Of a DNA stretch of 64,000 nucleotides, positions 44,413 through 52,420 are shown piece by piece (the first letter of the stretch is position 1; each line of letters starts with the position of its first letter). The DNA is from Sphingomonas aurantiaca (GTDB lineage Bacteria; Pseudomonadota; Alphaproteobacteria; Sphingomonadales; Sphingomonadaceae), in the NCBI RefSeq assembly GCF_003050705.1, contig NZ_QAOG01000002.1, positions 248,001 through 312,000 of the forward strand. Direction: 5' to 3'. The notes beneath the pieces were generated by a model, which saw only the letters and a list, made by a program, of their open reading frames with translations, did no database searches and was not told the DNA's origin. Made by a program: the position numbers and the translations under genes.

Positions 44413-45558
44413 CTAGCGGATTACGCGCGTCACCGTAATGCGCCGCGTATCGCGCGCGGCCGCGATCATGTCGCGCAGGCCGTCGACCGCGAACACGATC
44501 CCGACCAACAGCACCGGCGTCGTCATCAGCGCCCAATAGAAATTGTCGCTGCGCGCGAGCAGCGCGATCAGCGCGGCATAGCCGGCGAACATCGCGAGCG
44601 CGCGGGTCGCCGTGGCATCGCGCCACGCAAGCCAGCCGAACAGCGACGTTCCCAGCACAAGCGACGCGAGCCACTGCGGCAGGAGGTCGAGACCGGACGA
44701 GATCGTCGCGAGCGTCACGTAGAAGCCGAAGCCCTCGCGCCCGCTCCAGCCCGCCGACACGCGGTCGAGCGGGCCGGTGACCAGCGCGACGGCATAAGCG
44801 TGAAGCGCCAGCACTCCCGCGAAGATCACGATCGCGCCCAGCCAGGCGAGCGCCTCGCGGCGCGCGCCATCCTTCCAGGCAAAGACCGCCATGATCGCCA
44901 CGTACAACAAAGCGGTTTCGCGGATCAGCATCGCCGACAATCCGAACGCGACCGCGGACAGCCAATGACCCGGACGGCGCAACGCGAGCGACAGCGCGAT
45001 GAGTGGCCCGGCCCAGACTTCGTGGAACACCACGAAATCGGGATCGAGGTTCACGTAGAGCCCGCCAACCACCAGCAGGCCAGCGATACCGAGTGCGACC
45101 AATCCGGTCGTCTCGGGGCGGAGCCGCGTCACCCAGGCGAGGATCGTGGCGACGCACAAGAGCAGGAGCAGCAGGTTCACGATCGTCTGCGGCAACGCGG
45201 CCTGAATCACCGCCAGTGTCGGCAGGCGGACGGCGAAGAAGGGCTTCAGCGGATAATGGCCCATCCGCTGCGACTCGGCGGCGACGGTGTAATAGTTTGC
45301 GCCGCTACCGACCCCGGATACGATCGTCTGGTACAGGAGCAGGTCGGTTTGTCCCGGCGGTGGGCCGTCGACTGTAGCGACATTGGGGGCTGAGCCCGAC
45401 CCTGCACTGGGCCGTGGCCCCGGCGATCCGAGCGCGGTCAGGCAGGCGGCGAGCAGAAGCACGAACAGACCAAGGCCGATCCTCGCCTGCGTGCGTGGCA
45501 TTCCTGCGAACCGGCTCGGGCTGAGCAGCCATATCGGAGCAGCCCGACGTGTTCTCAT
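44413..45558 (-). CDS. Polytopic membrane protein of unknown function
   Basis: A 381-residue inner-membrane protein with about 9-10 hydrophobic segments. The loop after TM1 is long and polar (about 45-100), and the middle segments (LLLLLLCVATILAWV, LVALGIAGLLVVGGLYVNL) are typical of membrane glycosyltransferase-like proteins, but no Asp-x-Asp-type motif is certain. It starts 4 bases after ubiB ends and ends 9 bases before coaBC begins, so it sits inside a minus-strand operon. A start at 45501 is an alternative. Function unknown. Confidence 0.75.
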   Translation of the reverse strand: MRTRRAAPIWLLSPSRFAGMPRTQARIGLGLFVLLLAACLTALGSPGPRPSAGSGSAPNVATVDGPPPGQTDLLLYQTIVSGVGSGANYYTVAAESQRMGHYPLKPFFAVRLPTLAVIQAALPQTIVNLLLLLLCVATILAWVTRLRPETTGLVALGIAGLLVVGGLYVNLDPDFVVFHEVWAGPLIALSLALRRPGHWLSAVAFGLSAMLIRETALLYVAIMAVFAWKDGARREALAWLGAIVIFAGVLALHAYAVALVTGPLDRVSAGWSGREGFGFYVTLATISSGLDLLPQWLASLVLGTSLFGWLAWRDATATRALAMFAGYAALIALLARSDNFYWALMTTPVLLVGIVFAVDGLRDMIAAARDTRRITVTRVIR

Positions 45559-45562
45559 GGCG

Positions 45563-47095
45563 TCAATTGAAGAGCAGCGTCGCCACGACGCCCGCCACCC
45601 CGGCGAGGACCGCGACGAGACCGTAGCGCCAGCCGCCGCCGATCCGGATCACTTCGATCTCGCGCAGCGGCATCGTCGGCGGCGCGCCACCGGGGGCGGG
45701 GTAATGTGCCTCGATCCGGCGGACCAGTTCGGGAAGCCGGGTCAGCGTCTGGAAATCGGCGATCAGCCGGTCGGCGATCATCGCCTCGGGACCGAGTTCG
45801 CCGCGGATCCAGTCGCGCACGAACGGCTCGGCGGCTTCCCACAGGTTGATGTCGGGGTCGAGGCTGGTCGCCACGCCCTCGACCATCACCATCGTCTTCT
45901 GGAGCAGCAGCAGATGCGGCTGAGTCACCATGTCGAAATCGCGCGTGATCGAGAACAGGCTGTCGAGCATCATGCCGATCGACATGTCCTTGACCGGCAG
46001 CCCGCGCATCGGCTCGCCGACCGCACGGAGCGCGGTGGCGAATTCGGCGACGTCGTGATGCGCGGGGACATAGCCCGCCTCGAAATGGATCTCGGCGACG
46101 CGTTTGTAATTGCCGGTGATCAGGCCGTAGAGGATCTCGGCGAGCCATACGCGCGCGCGCCGGTCGATCCGGCCCATGATGCCGAAATCGATCGCCGCGA
46201 TGCGGTTGCCGGGGAGCGCGAACAGGTTTCCCTGGTGCATGTCGGCGTGGAAGAAGCCGTCGGCGATCGCCTGGCGCAGGAATGCGCGAACCAGCGTCTG
46301 CGCAAGACCCGGCAGGTCGTAGCCGGCCTCGACGAGCGCCGGCCGGTTCGACAGCTTGATGCCGTCGATCCACTCGATCGTCATGACCTTGGCGGTCGAG
46401 CGCGCCCAGTCGATCGCGGGGATGACGAAATCGGGCTCGGCGGTCATGCCCTCGGCGAGCTCGGACGCGGAGGCGGCTTCGCGGCGGAAGTTGAGTTCGC
46501 GCAGCGTCCAGCGCTTGAACGTCTCGATCGTGAGGCGCGGGCGAAGACGCATCGCCTCGGGGCTGAGCGCCTCGAGCTGTGCCGCCGCCCAGCTATAGGT
46601 GTCGATCGCGCGCGCGAAATCATCCTCGACGCCGGGGCGGAGGACCTTGACCGCAACCTGGCGTCCGTCGGTCGTGACCGCGCGGTGGACCTGCGCGATC
46701 GACGCCGCGCCGACCGGGACCTGCTCGATGCGCGAGAACAGCGTTTCCAGCGGCTTGCCGAAGCTCGCCAGCATCGCCGCCTCGATCGTCGCGTAGGGGA
46801 CGGGGGAGAGCTGGTCCTGCAACCTGAGCAGGTCCTGCGCCGCTGCCTCGCCGACGAGATCGGGGCGGGTGGCGAGCGTCTGGCCGAGCTTGATCGCGGC
46901 GGGGCCGATCGCCTGAAACGCATCGGCATAGCGCGGCACGGCGGGCACGCGCGCGCCGAACCGGGCGATCCGCGCGAGCCGACGGACGGGCGCCGGCGTG
47001 TTGGGATCGCGCTCGATCCCGCGCAGCGCGCCGTGGCGGGCTAGGATGCGGCCCCATTTGAGAAGACGCCAGACGTGGGTGGTCGAGGCGGTCAC
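45563..47095 (-). CDS. ubiB: UbiB/ABC1-family ubiquinone biosynthesis kinase-like protein
   Basis: A 510-residue atypical kinase-like protein required for ubiquinone synthesis. It has the family hallmark KLGQTLATRPDL (KxGQ), the lysine of VAVKVLRPG, the HADMHQGN and IDFGIMGRID (DFG-like) motifs, and two C-terminal TM segments (about 480-508). It is the second of the ubiE-ubiB pair; a large inverted repeat separates them. Confidence 0.95.
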   Translation of the reverse strand: MTASTTHVWRLLKWGRILARHGALRGIERDPNTPAPVRRLARIARFGARVPAVPRYADAFQAIGPAAIKLGQTLATRPDLVGEAAAQDLLRLQDQLSPVPYATIEAAMLASFGKPLETLFSRIEQVPVGAASIAQVHRAVTTDGRQVAVKVLRPGVEDDFARAIDTYSWAAAQLEALSPEAMRLRPRLTIETFKRWTLRELNFRREAASASELAEGMTAEPDFVIPAIDWARSTAKVMTIEWIDGIKLSNRPALVEAGYDLPGLAQTLVRAFLRQAIADGFFHADMHQGNLFALPGNRIAAIDFGIMGRIDRRARVWLAEILYGLITGNYKRVAEIHFEAGYVPAHHDVAEFATALRAVGEPMRGLPVKDMSIGMMLDSLFSITRDFDMVTQPHLLLLQKTMVMVEGVATSLDPDINLWEAAEPFVRDWIRGELGPEAMIADRLIADFQTLTRLPELVRRIEAHYPAPGGAPPTMPLREIEVIRIGGGWRYGLVAVLAGVAGVVATLLFN

Positions 47096-47125
47096 AGTTG
47101 GTGCGTGTTCGAAAGAGAGATCGAT

Positions 47126-47333
47126 TCACGCGAAGGCGCGAAGGCGCGAAGAGAAGTGAGAATGGGTTCGCGCGGAGGCGCGGAGGCGCGGAGGGGGTGC
47201 GCCCCGCCGCGGCTGCGGCTTTTCATCACCGGCGATGAGGGAGCGATGCGCTGTCGCGCGGGAGCGGCGCTTACTCTCCGCGTCTCCGCGTCTCCGCGTG
47301 AACCCCTCTTCGCGTCTTCGCGCCTTCGCGTGG
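47126..47333. repeat. Nested long inverted repeat between ubiE and ubiB, family D
   Basis: Outer arms are cacgcgaaggcgcgaaggcg (47127-47151) and its partner ending cgccttcgcgtgg (47309-47333). Inner arms are ttcgcgcggaggcgcggagg (47166-47193) and its partner (47274-47302). Each arm is built of a 9-10 base unit (gcgaaggc or gcggaggc) in tandem. The whole can fold as two nested stems around an 80-base centre and fills almost all of the 241-base gap. Confidence 0.8.
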
Positions 47334-47336
47334 TCA

Positions 47337-48086
47337 CTAAATCTTCCAACCCGAGTGGATCGCAACCAGTCCGCCCAGCAAAGGCTCGACCTTGGTCTGC
47401 ACGAAGCCCGCATCCGCGATCATGCCCTTGAACTTGGGCATGTCCGGGAACCGGCGGATCGACTCGATCAGATAGCGATAGCTGTCCGCATCCTGCGCGA
47501 GCAGCTGGCCGAGCTTCGGGACCATCTTGTGCGAATAGGCGTCGTACACCTCGGCGAAACCGGGCCACACCGTCGTCGAGAATTCGAGGCAGTAGAACCG
47601 CCCGCCACGCCGCAGGACGCGGTGCGCCTCACGCAGCGCCTTGGGGATGTCGGTCACGTTCCGGATCCCGAACGCGATCGTGTACGCATCGAAGAACCGG
47701 TCGGGGAAGTTCAGCGTCTCGGCATTGGCTTCGGTCCACACCAGGCCGTCGAGACCGCGCTTCTGCGCACGCTCCATACCGACTTCGAGCATCTGTGGGT
47801 TGATGTCGGCGACCGTGATCGACGCGCCCGATGGCTCCATGCGGAACGCGATGTCGCCCGTGCCGCCTGCCATGTCGAGAATCTGCTCGCCCTCGCGCGG
47901 TTTCACGCGGCGCACGAACCGATCCTTCCACAGCCGGTGCATGCCCCCCGACATCGCATCGTTCATCAGATCATATTTGCCCGCAACGTTCGAGAAAACG
48001 CCGCCGACGCGGGCGGTCTTCTCGGTGGCGGGGATATCCTCATAGCCGAAGGAGACGGTTTGGGGCGCGGGCACAATATCGTTCAT
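47337..48086 (-). CDS. ubiE: Demethylmenaquinone/2-polyprenyl-methoxybenzoquinol methyltransferase
   Basis: The C-methyltransferase of ubiquinone synthesis, SAM-dependent. The 249-residue protein has VFSNVAGKYDLMNDAMSGG, the SAM motif LDMAGGTGDIAFRM and FGIRNVTDIPKALREAHRVL, all standard for the family. The ATG at 48086 gives the normal N-terminus (MNDIVPAPQTVSFG). It is divergent from mutM, 56 bases away, an arrangement common in Alphaproteobacteria. Confidence 0.96.
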   Translation of the reverse strand: MNDIVPAPQTVSFGYEDIPATEKTARVGGVFSNVAGKYDLMNDAMSGGMHRLWKDRFVRRVKPREGEQILDMAGGTGDIAFRMEPSGASITVADINPQMLEVGMERAQKRGLDGLVWTEANAETLNFPDRFFDAYTIAFGIRNVTDIPKALREAHRVLRRGGRFYCLEFSTTVWPGFAEVYDAYSHKMVPKLGQLLAQDADSYRYLIESIRRFPDMPKFKGMIADAGFVQTKVEPLLGGLVAIHSGWKI

Positions 48087-48142
48087 AGCCTGCGCTCTAG
48101 CCGCGCCTTGTGGCGCGAGCAAACGCAACCTAGCTGCAAAGC

Positions 48143-48958
48143 GTGCCAGAGTTACCAGAAGTCGAAACCACCGTGCGCGGGCTGGAGCCCGTGCTGAAGG
48201 GCCAGCGCCTGACCTCGGTCGAGCCGCGCCGCGCCGACCTGCGCAAGGCGATCCCCGTCGACCTGCGCCAGCGGATGACGGGGGCGACCGTCACTGCGCT
48301 CGGTCGCCGCGCAAAATACGGGCTGATCGACACCGATCGCGGAGATACCCTTGTGTTCCATCTTGGCATGTCGGGGCGCTGGCGAGTCGATCCGAGCGAG
48401 CTCCTCGCGCATGATCACCTGCTGATCGGCACCGAGGCGGGGCGAGTCGTCGCGCTCAACGATCCACGGCGATTCGGCTTTCTCGATCTCTGGGCGACCG
48501 ACGATATCGCCAATTACCCTCCTTTCCTCAGCATGGGACCCGAGCCGCTCGGCGCCGATCTGACCGCGGCATATCTGCTGGCAGCGCTCGAAGGACGCGG
48601 CGCGTCGATCAAGGCGATGCTGCTCGATCAGCGAATCGTCGCAGGGCTTGGCAATATCTATGTGTGCGAAGCGCTCCACATGGCGAGGATCGCGCCGACC
48701 CGGGCGGCGGGGCGAATCTCGGTGGTCCGACTCGAGCGGCTGGTCGAGGCGATTCGCACCGTGCTGACCGCGGCGATCCTGGCGGGCGGCTCGTCGCTGC
48801 GCGATTATGTCAGGCCCGACGGCGAACTCGGCTATTTCTCCAAGCAGTGGCGAGTCTATGGTCGCGAGGGCGAACCGTGCGAATGCGGCGCGATCGTCAG
48901 GCGGCGGACCGAGGGCGGACGGTCGACCTTCTGGTGTCCAACGTGCCAACGCGGTTGA
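48143..48958 (+). CDS. mutM: Formamidopyrimidine-DNA glycosylase
   Basis: Removes 8-oxoguanine and Fapy lesions and nicks the abasic site. The 271-residue protein starts (GTG) with PELPEVETTVRG, so the catalytic N-terminal proline is at position 2 and becomes residue 1 after Met removal. It also has the ring lysine in LGRRAKYGL, the helix-two-turn-helix with VAGLGNIYVCEAL, and a C-terminal zinc finger (CECG ... CPTC). Divergent from ubiE. Confidence 0.97.
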   Translation: MPELPEVETTVRGLEPVLKGQRLTSVEPRRADLRKAIPVDLRQRMTGATVTALGRRAKYGLIDTDRGDTLVFHLGMSGRWRVDPSELLAHDHLLIGTEAGRVVALNDPRRFGFLDLWATDDIANYPPFLSMGPEPLGADLTAAYLLAALEGRGASIKAMLLDQRIVAGLGNIYVCEALHMARIAPTRAAGRISVVRLERLVEAIRTVLTAAILAGGSSLRDYVRPDGELGYFSKQWRVYGREGEPCECGAIVRRRTEGGRSTFWCPTCQRG

Positions 48959-49052
48959 CGATCTGACGCAAAGTGGCTAGGGCCGCGGCTTCGAGAGGGC
49001 GTAGGAGCAATCCGGCGCCCCTTTTTATTCATTCGAACATCCAGAGGGCTTC

Positions 49053-49316
49053 ATGGCGAACACGCCGCAGGCGAAAAAGCGTATCCGTCGCAACGACCGT
49101 CGCGCGGAAGTGAACGGCAACCGCGTCGGCCGTATCCGTACCTTCATCAAGAAGGTCGAAGCAGCACTTGCTTCGGGCGACAAGGGCGCAGCGACCACCG
49201 CACTGGCCGCGGCACAGCCTGAGCTCCAGCGCGGCGTCGCCAAGGGCGTGCTGCACAAGAACACCGCGAGCCGCAAGTTCGCGCGTCTGACCAAGGCCGT
49301 GACCGGGCTCGCCTAA
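49053..49316 (+). CDS. rpsT: Ribosomal protein bS20
   Basis: An 87-residue basic small-subunit protein: [20 protein letters not shown] and C-terminal [18 protein letters not shown] are the family signatures. It is monocistronic: a strong intrinsic terminator follows 26 bases after the stop and dnaA lies beyond. Confidence 0.98.
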   Translation: MANTPQAKKRIRRNDRRAEVNGNRVGRIRTFIKKVEAALASGDKGAATTALAAAQPELQRGVAKGVLHKNTASRKFARLTKAVTGLA

Positions 49317-49342
49317 GCGATCCGTCATTGCTGCGTGGATCA

Positions 49343-49371
49343 CCCGCCGGGGTCTCTCCGGCGGGTTTTTT
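49343..49371 (+). terminator. Intrinsic terminator of rpsT
   Basis: CCCGCCGG (49343-49350), loop GGTCTCT, CCGGCGGG (49358-49365), followed by six T. A perfect 8-bp GC stem with a T-tract. Confidence 0.9.
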
Positions 49372-49761
49372 GCGTCTGCGAACAGAACATAGGATAAGTT
49401 CGCAGAACCCGAGGATTCCCCACGATTCGAGTGGTGCACGATTACGTCATGGCAAGTCTAAATTCGCAAAAAATGCGTAAAGACAGCCACTTATAAAAAT
49501 ATCGACGCATTTCCGCGGCTTGATCAAGTCAACCCGCTTTATTTCGAAAATGTGACGCGTCGGGGCCTTGCTCGGATCGCCGATCGCTTCATAACGGATC
49601 CCACAGCGACGGTGGTTTCCACCGCTGCAGCAACAATCGGGGCGAAGATGCCGGGTGACCCTTTGGGTCGTCGGGGCACCATTTTCTGTCGGGACTATAT
49701 CACCTGCGCGCGTGTCGCGCGGGGTCGGAGAAGTGTGCGCGTGACGAAGTGGCAAGGAACG
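49372..49761 (+). promoter_or_regulatory. AT-rich leader upstream of dnaA
   Basis: About 390 bases without a convincing gene. The stretch 49430-49560 is much richer in A/T than the surroundings and holds an exact 8-bp inverted repeat AAATGCGT (49471-49478) / ACGCATTT (49505-49512) flanking a TATAAAAATAT segment. It probably contains the dnaA promoter. I find no cluster of DnaA boxes (TTATCCACA), so nothing supports an origin here. Confidence 0.5.
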
Positions 49762-51246
49762 ATGACCCACGCGACCGAGGCCGAAAAGGCCTGGGCTCGT
49801 GTGCGTACGTCCCTGCGGGAGTCGGCGGGGGCACGCTTGTTTGAGCAGTGGCTAAAGCCGATCGAGCTGATCCCGGGCGAGGATCGCGACACGATCCGCC
49901 TGGCGCTGCCTTCGGCGTTCATGACGAACTGGGTCCGCAACCATTACGCCGATCGACTCGTGCTCGAGTTCAAGCAGATCCTGCCCAACGTGCGTACCGT
50001 GCAGATCGAGACACGCGCTGCCGCGCGCGCGCCGGTCGTGCTGGCGATCGAGCCTGCGCCCGTCGCGGCGCCGGTCGTCGAACCCGAGCTCCTCAAGCCC
50101 AAGCCATCCGAGCCGGTCGCCGAACCCATCCAGGTCGTGATGAAGTTCGGGGTCGATCCCTCGCTCAAGCCCGCGCCGGCGGTGCCCGTCGCCGCACCGG
50201 TGGTGATGGCCGCGCCTGCCGAGCGCCCGCCGCTCGACCCGCGCTACACCTTTGCGCGATTCGTCGTCGATCCGTCGAACAAGGTCGCGTTCAACGCGGC
50301 CAAGGTGCTCGCCGAGCCGGGCCCCGTCCGGTTCAGCCCGCTATTCCTCCACAGCGGCACGGGGCAGGGCAAGACCCACCTCATGCACGCGATCGGCCAT
50401 GCGTTCCTCGAGCATAATCCGCACGCGATCGTGCTGTGCATGTCCGCCGAGCGCTTCATGTATGACTTCGTCGCGTCGATGCGCGCGCGCGACACGCATG
50501 CGTTCAAGCAGCGGTTGCGCGGCGCCGACCTGCTGCTGATCGACGATCTCCAGTTCATCGCCGGCAAGGATGCGACGCAGGAAGAATTCTTCCACACGGT
50601 CAACGAGATCATGGCGGCAGGCAAGCGGCTGGTGATCTCCGCCGATCGCTGCCCACAGGCGCTCGAAGGCGTCGAGGCGCGGATCGTCAGCCGCATGTCG
50701 GTGGGGCTGGTCGCGGACATCAAGGCGCCCGACCTCGTGCTGCGTCGGACCATCCTCGACCGGAAACTGGTCGACCTGCCCGACATGCGCGTGCCGACCG
50801 ACGTGCTCGACCTGCTCGCCAGCCGCATCCATGCGAACATCCGCGAGCTCGAAGGCGCGCTCAACCGAGTCGTCGCCTATGCGCAGCTGACCGGGGACAC
50901 GATCGATCTCGACTTCGCGGTCGCCACGCTCGGCGAGGTTTTGCGCGGGGCGCAGAAGCGCGTGACGATCGACGAGATCCAGAAGCTGGTGTCGGCGCAT
51001 TTCGAGCTAAAGCCGCTCGATCTGATTTCGGCCCGGCGCGCGCGGGCTGTCGCGCGGCCACGCCAGATCGCGATGTATCTCGCCAAGCGGCTGACGACCC
51101 GATCGCTTCCCGAGATCGGGCGCAAGTTCGGCGGGCGCGATCATTCGACCGTGATCCATGCGGTGCGCAAGATCGAGGAACTGCGCGATTCGGACCGCGA
51201 TATCGACGCCGCGGTGCGCGTGCTGATGCGCGAGCTGGAAGGGTAA
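49762..51246 (+). CDS. dnaA: Chromosomal replication initiator DnaA
   Basis: Binds DnaA boxes and unwinds oriC. The 494-residue protein has domain I (about 5-75), a Pro/Ala-rich domain II, an AAA+ domain with SGTGQGKTHLMHA (Walker A, about 198-210) and LLLIDDLQFIAGK (Walker B), and a DNA-binding domain IV ending in the DnaA signature GGRDHSTVIHAVRKI. The ATG at 49762 has AAGGA just upstream; a GTG at 49741 with GGAG nine bases before it would add seven residues. It follows rpsT and is not beside dnaN, as in other Alphaproteobacteria. Confidence 0.96.
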   Translation: MTHATEAEKAWARVRTSLRESAGARLFEQWLKPIELIPGEDRDTIRLALPSAFMTNWVRNHYADRLVLEFKQILPNVRTVQIETRAAARAPVVLAIEPAPVAAPVVEPELLKPKPSEPVAEPIQVVMKFGVDPSLKPAPAVPVAAPVVMAAPAERPPLDPRYTFARFVVDPSNKVAFNAAKVLAEPGPVRFSPLFLHSGTGQGKTHLMHAIGHAFLEHNPHAIVLCMSAERFMYDFVASMRARDTHAFKQRLRGADLLLIDDLQFIAGKDATQEEFFHTVNEIMAAGKRLVISADRCPQALEGVEARIVSRMSVGLVADIKAPDLVLRRTILDRKLVDLPDMRVPTDVLDLLASRIHANIRELEGALNRVVAYAQLTGDTIDLDFAVATLGEVLRGAQKRVTIDEIQKLVSAHFELKPLDLISARRARAVARPRQIAMYLAKRLTTRSLPEIGRKFGGRDHSTVIHAVRKIEELRDSDRDIDAAVRVLMRELEG

Positions 51247-51259
51247 GGGTCTTCCCCAT

Positions 51260-51338
51260 CATCCTGACGAAAGTCAGGATCCAGAGCCACAAACCGCAAC
51301 GATCGTGACCCTGGATCCTGACTTTCGTCAGGATGACG
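51260..51338. repeat. Long inverted repeat, family B copy 3
   Basis: The closest relative of the 5288-5367 copy: the left arm (catcctgacgaaagtcagga) matches it base for base over more than 25 bases, and the right arm ends gactttcgtcaggatgacgg. It lies between convergent dnaA and trpS, 13 bases after the dnaA stop. Confidence 0.85.
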
Positions 51339-51404
51339 GGAAGGGGGGGCGGCGGCGCTTATTCCTGCCGCCCGTCAGCGTTAGGGTACGCGCCCGGTCT
51401 CAGC

Positions 51405-52412
51405 TCAGACCTGCAATCCCATCGCGTCCTGCGTCTGCTTCAACACCGGCGCCGCCAGTTCGCGCGCCTTCTCGGCGCCGGCCTGCAACACCGCGGTCAC
51501 CGCGCTGCGATCGTCGAGCAGGCGCACCATCTCGTCACGGATCGGCCCGAGCTTGGCCACCGCAAGATCGGCCAGCGCGGGCTTGAACGCGCCGAAGCCC
51601 TTGCCGCCATATTCGCCGAGCACGGTCGCCACGTCGGTATCCGCCAGCGCGGCATAGATCGTCAGCAGGTTGCGCGCCTCGGCGCGGTCGCCGAGCTCGT
51701 CGGCGGTCGCGGGCAGCAGGTCGGGATCGGTCTTCGCCTTGCGGAACTTGTCGGCGATCGTGTCGTCGCTGTCGATCAGCTTGACCACCGACTGCTCGGA
51801 CGGGTTCGACTTCGACATCTTCGCCGACGCATCGCGCAACGACATAATCCGCGGCGCGGCCTTGCTGATCAGCGGCGCGGGGAGCGTGAACAGGTCGACG
51901 CCGTAATCGCCGTTGAACTTGGTCGCGATGTCGCGTGCGAGTTCGAGATGCTGCTTCTGGTCCTCGCCGACGGGTACGTGGGTCGCGTTGTAGAGCAGCA
52001 CGTCGGCGGCCATCAGCACCGGGTAGTCATACAGCCCGACGCTCGCGCCCTCGCGGTTCTTACCCGCCTTGTCCTTGAACTGCGTCATGCGGTTCAGCCA
52101 GCCGACGCGCGCGACGGTGTTGAGCAGCCACGCCATCTCGCTGTGCGCGGGCACGCGCGCCTGGTTGAACAGGATCGACTTCGCCGGATCGATGCCCGCC
52201 GCGATCATCGTCGCGGCGACCTCGATCGTGTGCGACGACAACTCCGCCGGTGCGATCCATTCGGTCGGCGCGTGCAGGTCGGCGATGAAGAACATCGACT
52301 CCCCGCCCTGCGCCGCGACGTCGTCCTGCAGCGTCACCCACTGCTTCACCGCCCCCAGGTAATTGCCGAGATGGAGATTACCGGTGGGCTTGATGCCGGA
52401 GACGACGCGCAT
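51405..52412 (-). CDS. trpS: Tryptophanyl-tRNA synthetase
   Basis: Charges tRNA-Trp. The 335-residue class I enzyme has the HIGH-type motif PTGNLHLGNYLG (about residues 8-19) and KMSKS in SAKMSKSNPSEQ (about 194). MurJ precedes it on the same strand by 8 bases, so murJ-trpS is probably an operon. Confidence 0.97.
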   Translation of the reverse strand: MRVVSGIKPTGNLHLGNYLGAVKQWVTLQDDVAAQGGESMFFIADLHAPTEWIAPAELSSHTIEVAATMIAAGIDPAKSILFNQARVPAHSEMAWLLNTVARVGWLNRMTQFKDKAGKNREGASVGLYDYPVLMAADVLLYNATHVPVGEDQKQHLELARDIATKFNGDYGVDLFTLPAPLISKAAPRIMSLRDASAKMSKSNPSEQSVVKLIDSDDTIADKFRKAKTDPDLLPATADELGDRAEARNLLTIYAALADTDVATVLGEYGGKGFGAFKPALADLAVAKLGPIRDEMVRLLDDRSAVTAVLQAGAEKARELAAPVLKQTQDAMGLQV

Positions 52413-52420
52413 AGTGAAAC

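Noticed and set aside
47126..47333. CRISPR-like appearance of tandem gcgaaggc units
   Set aside because: Units are 9-10 bases with no spacers of constant length, and no cas genes are present; it is an inverted repeat.
49372..49761. Possible chromosomal origin next to dnaA
   Set aside because: No cluster of TTATCCACA-type DnaA boxes and no dnaN/recF; in Alphaproteobacteria the origin is usually elsewhere.
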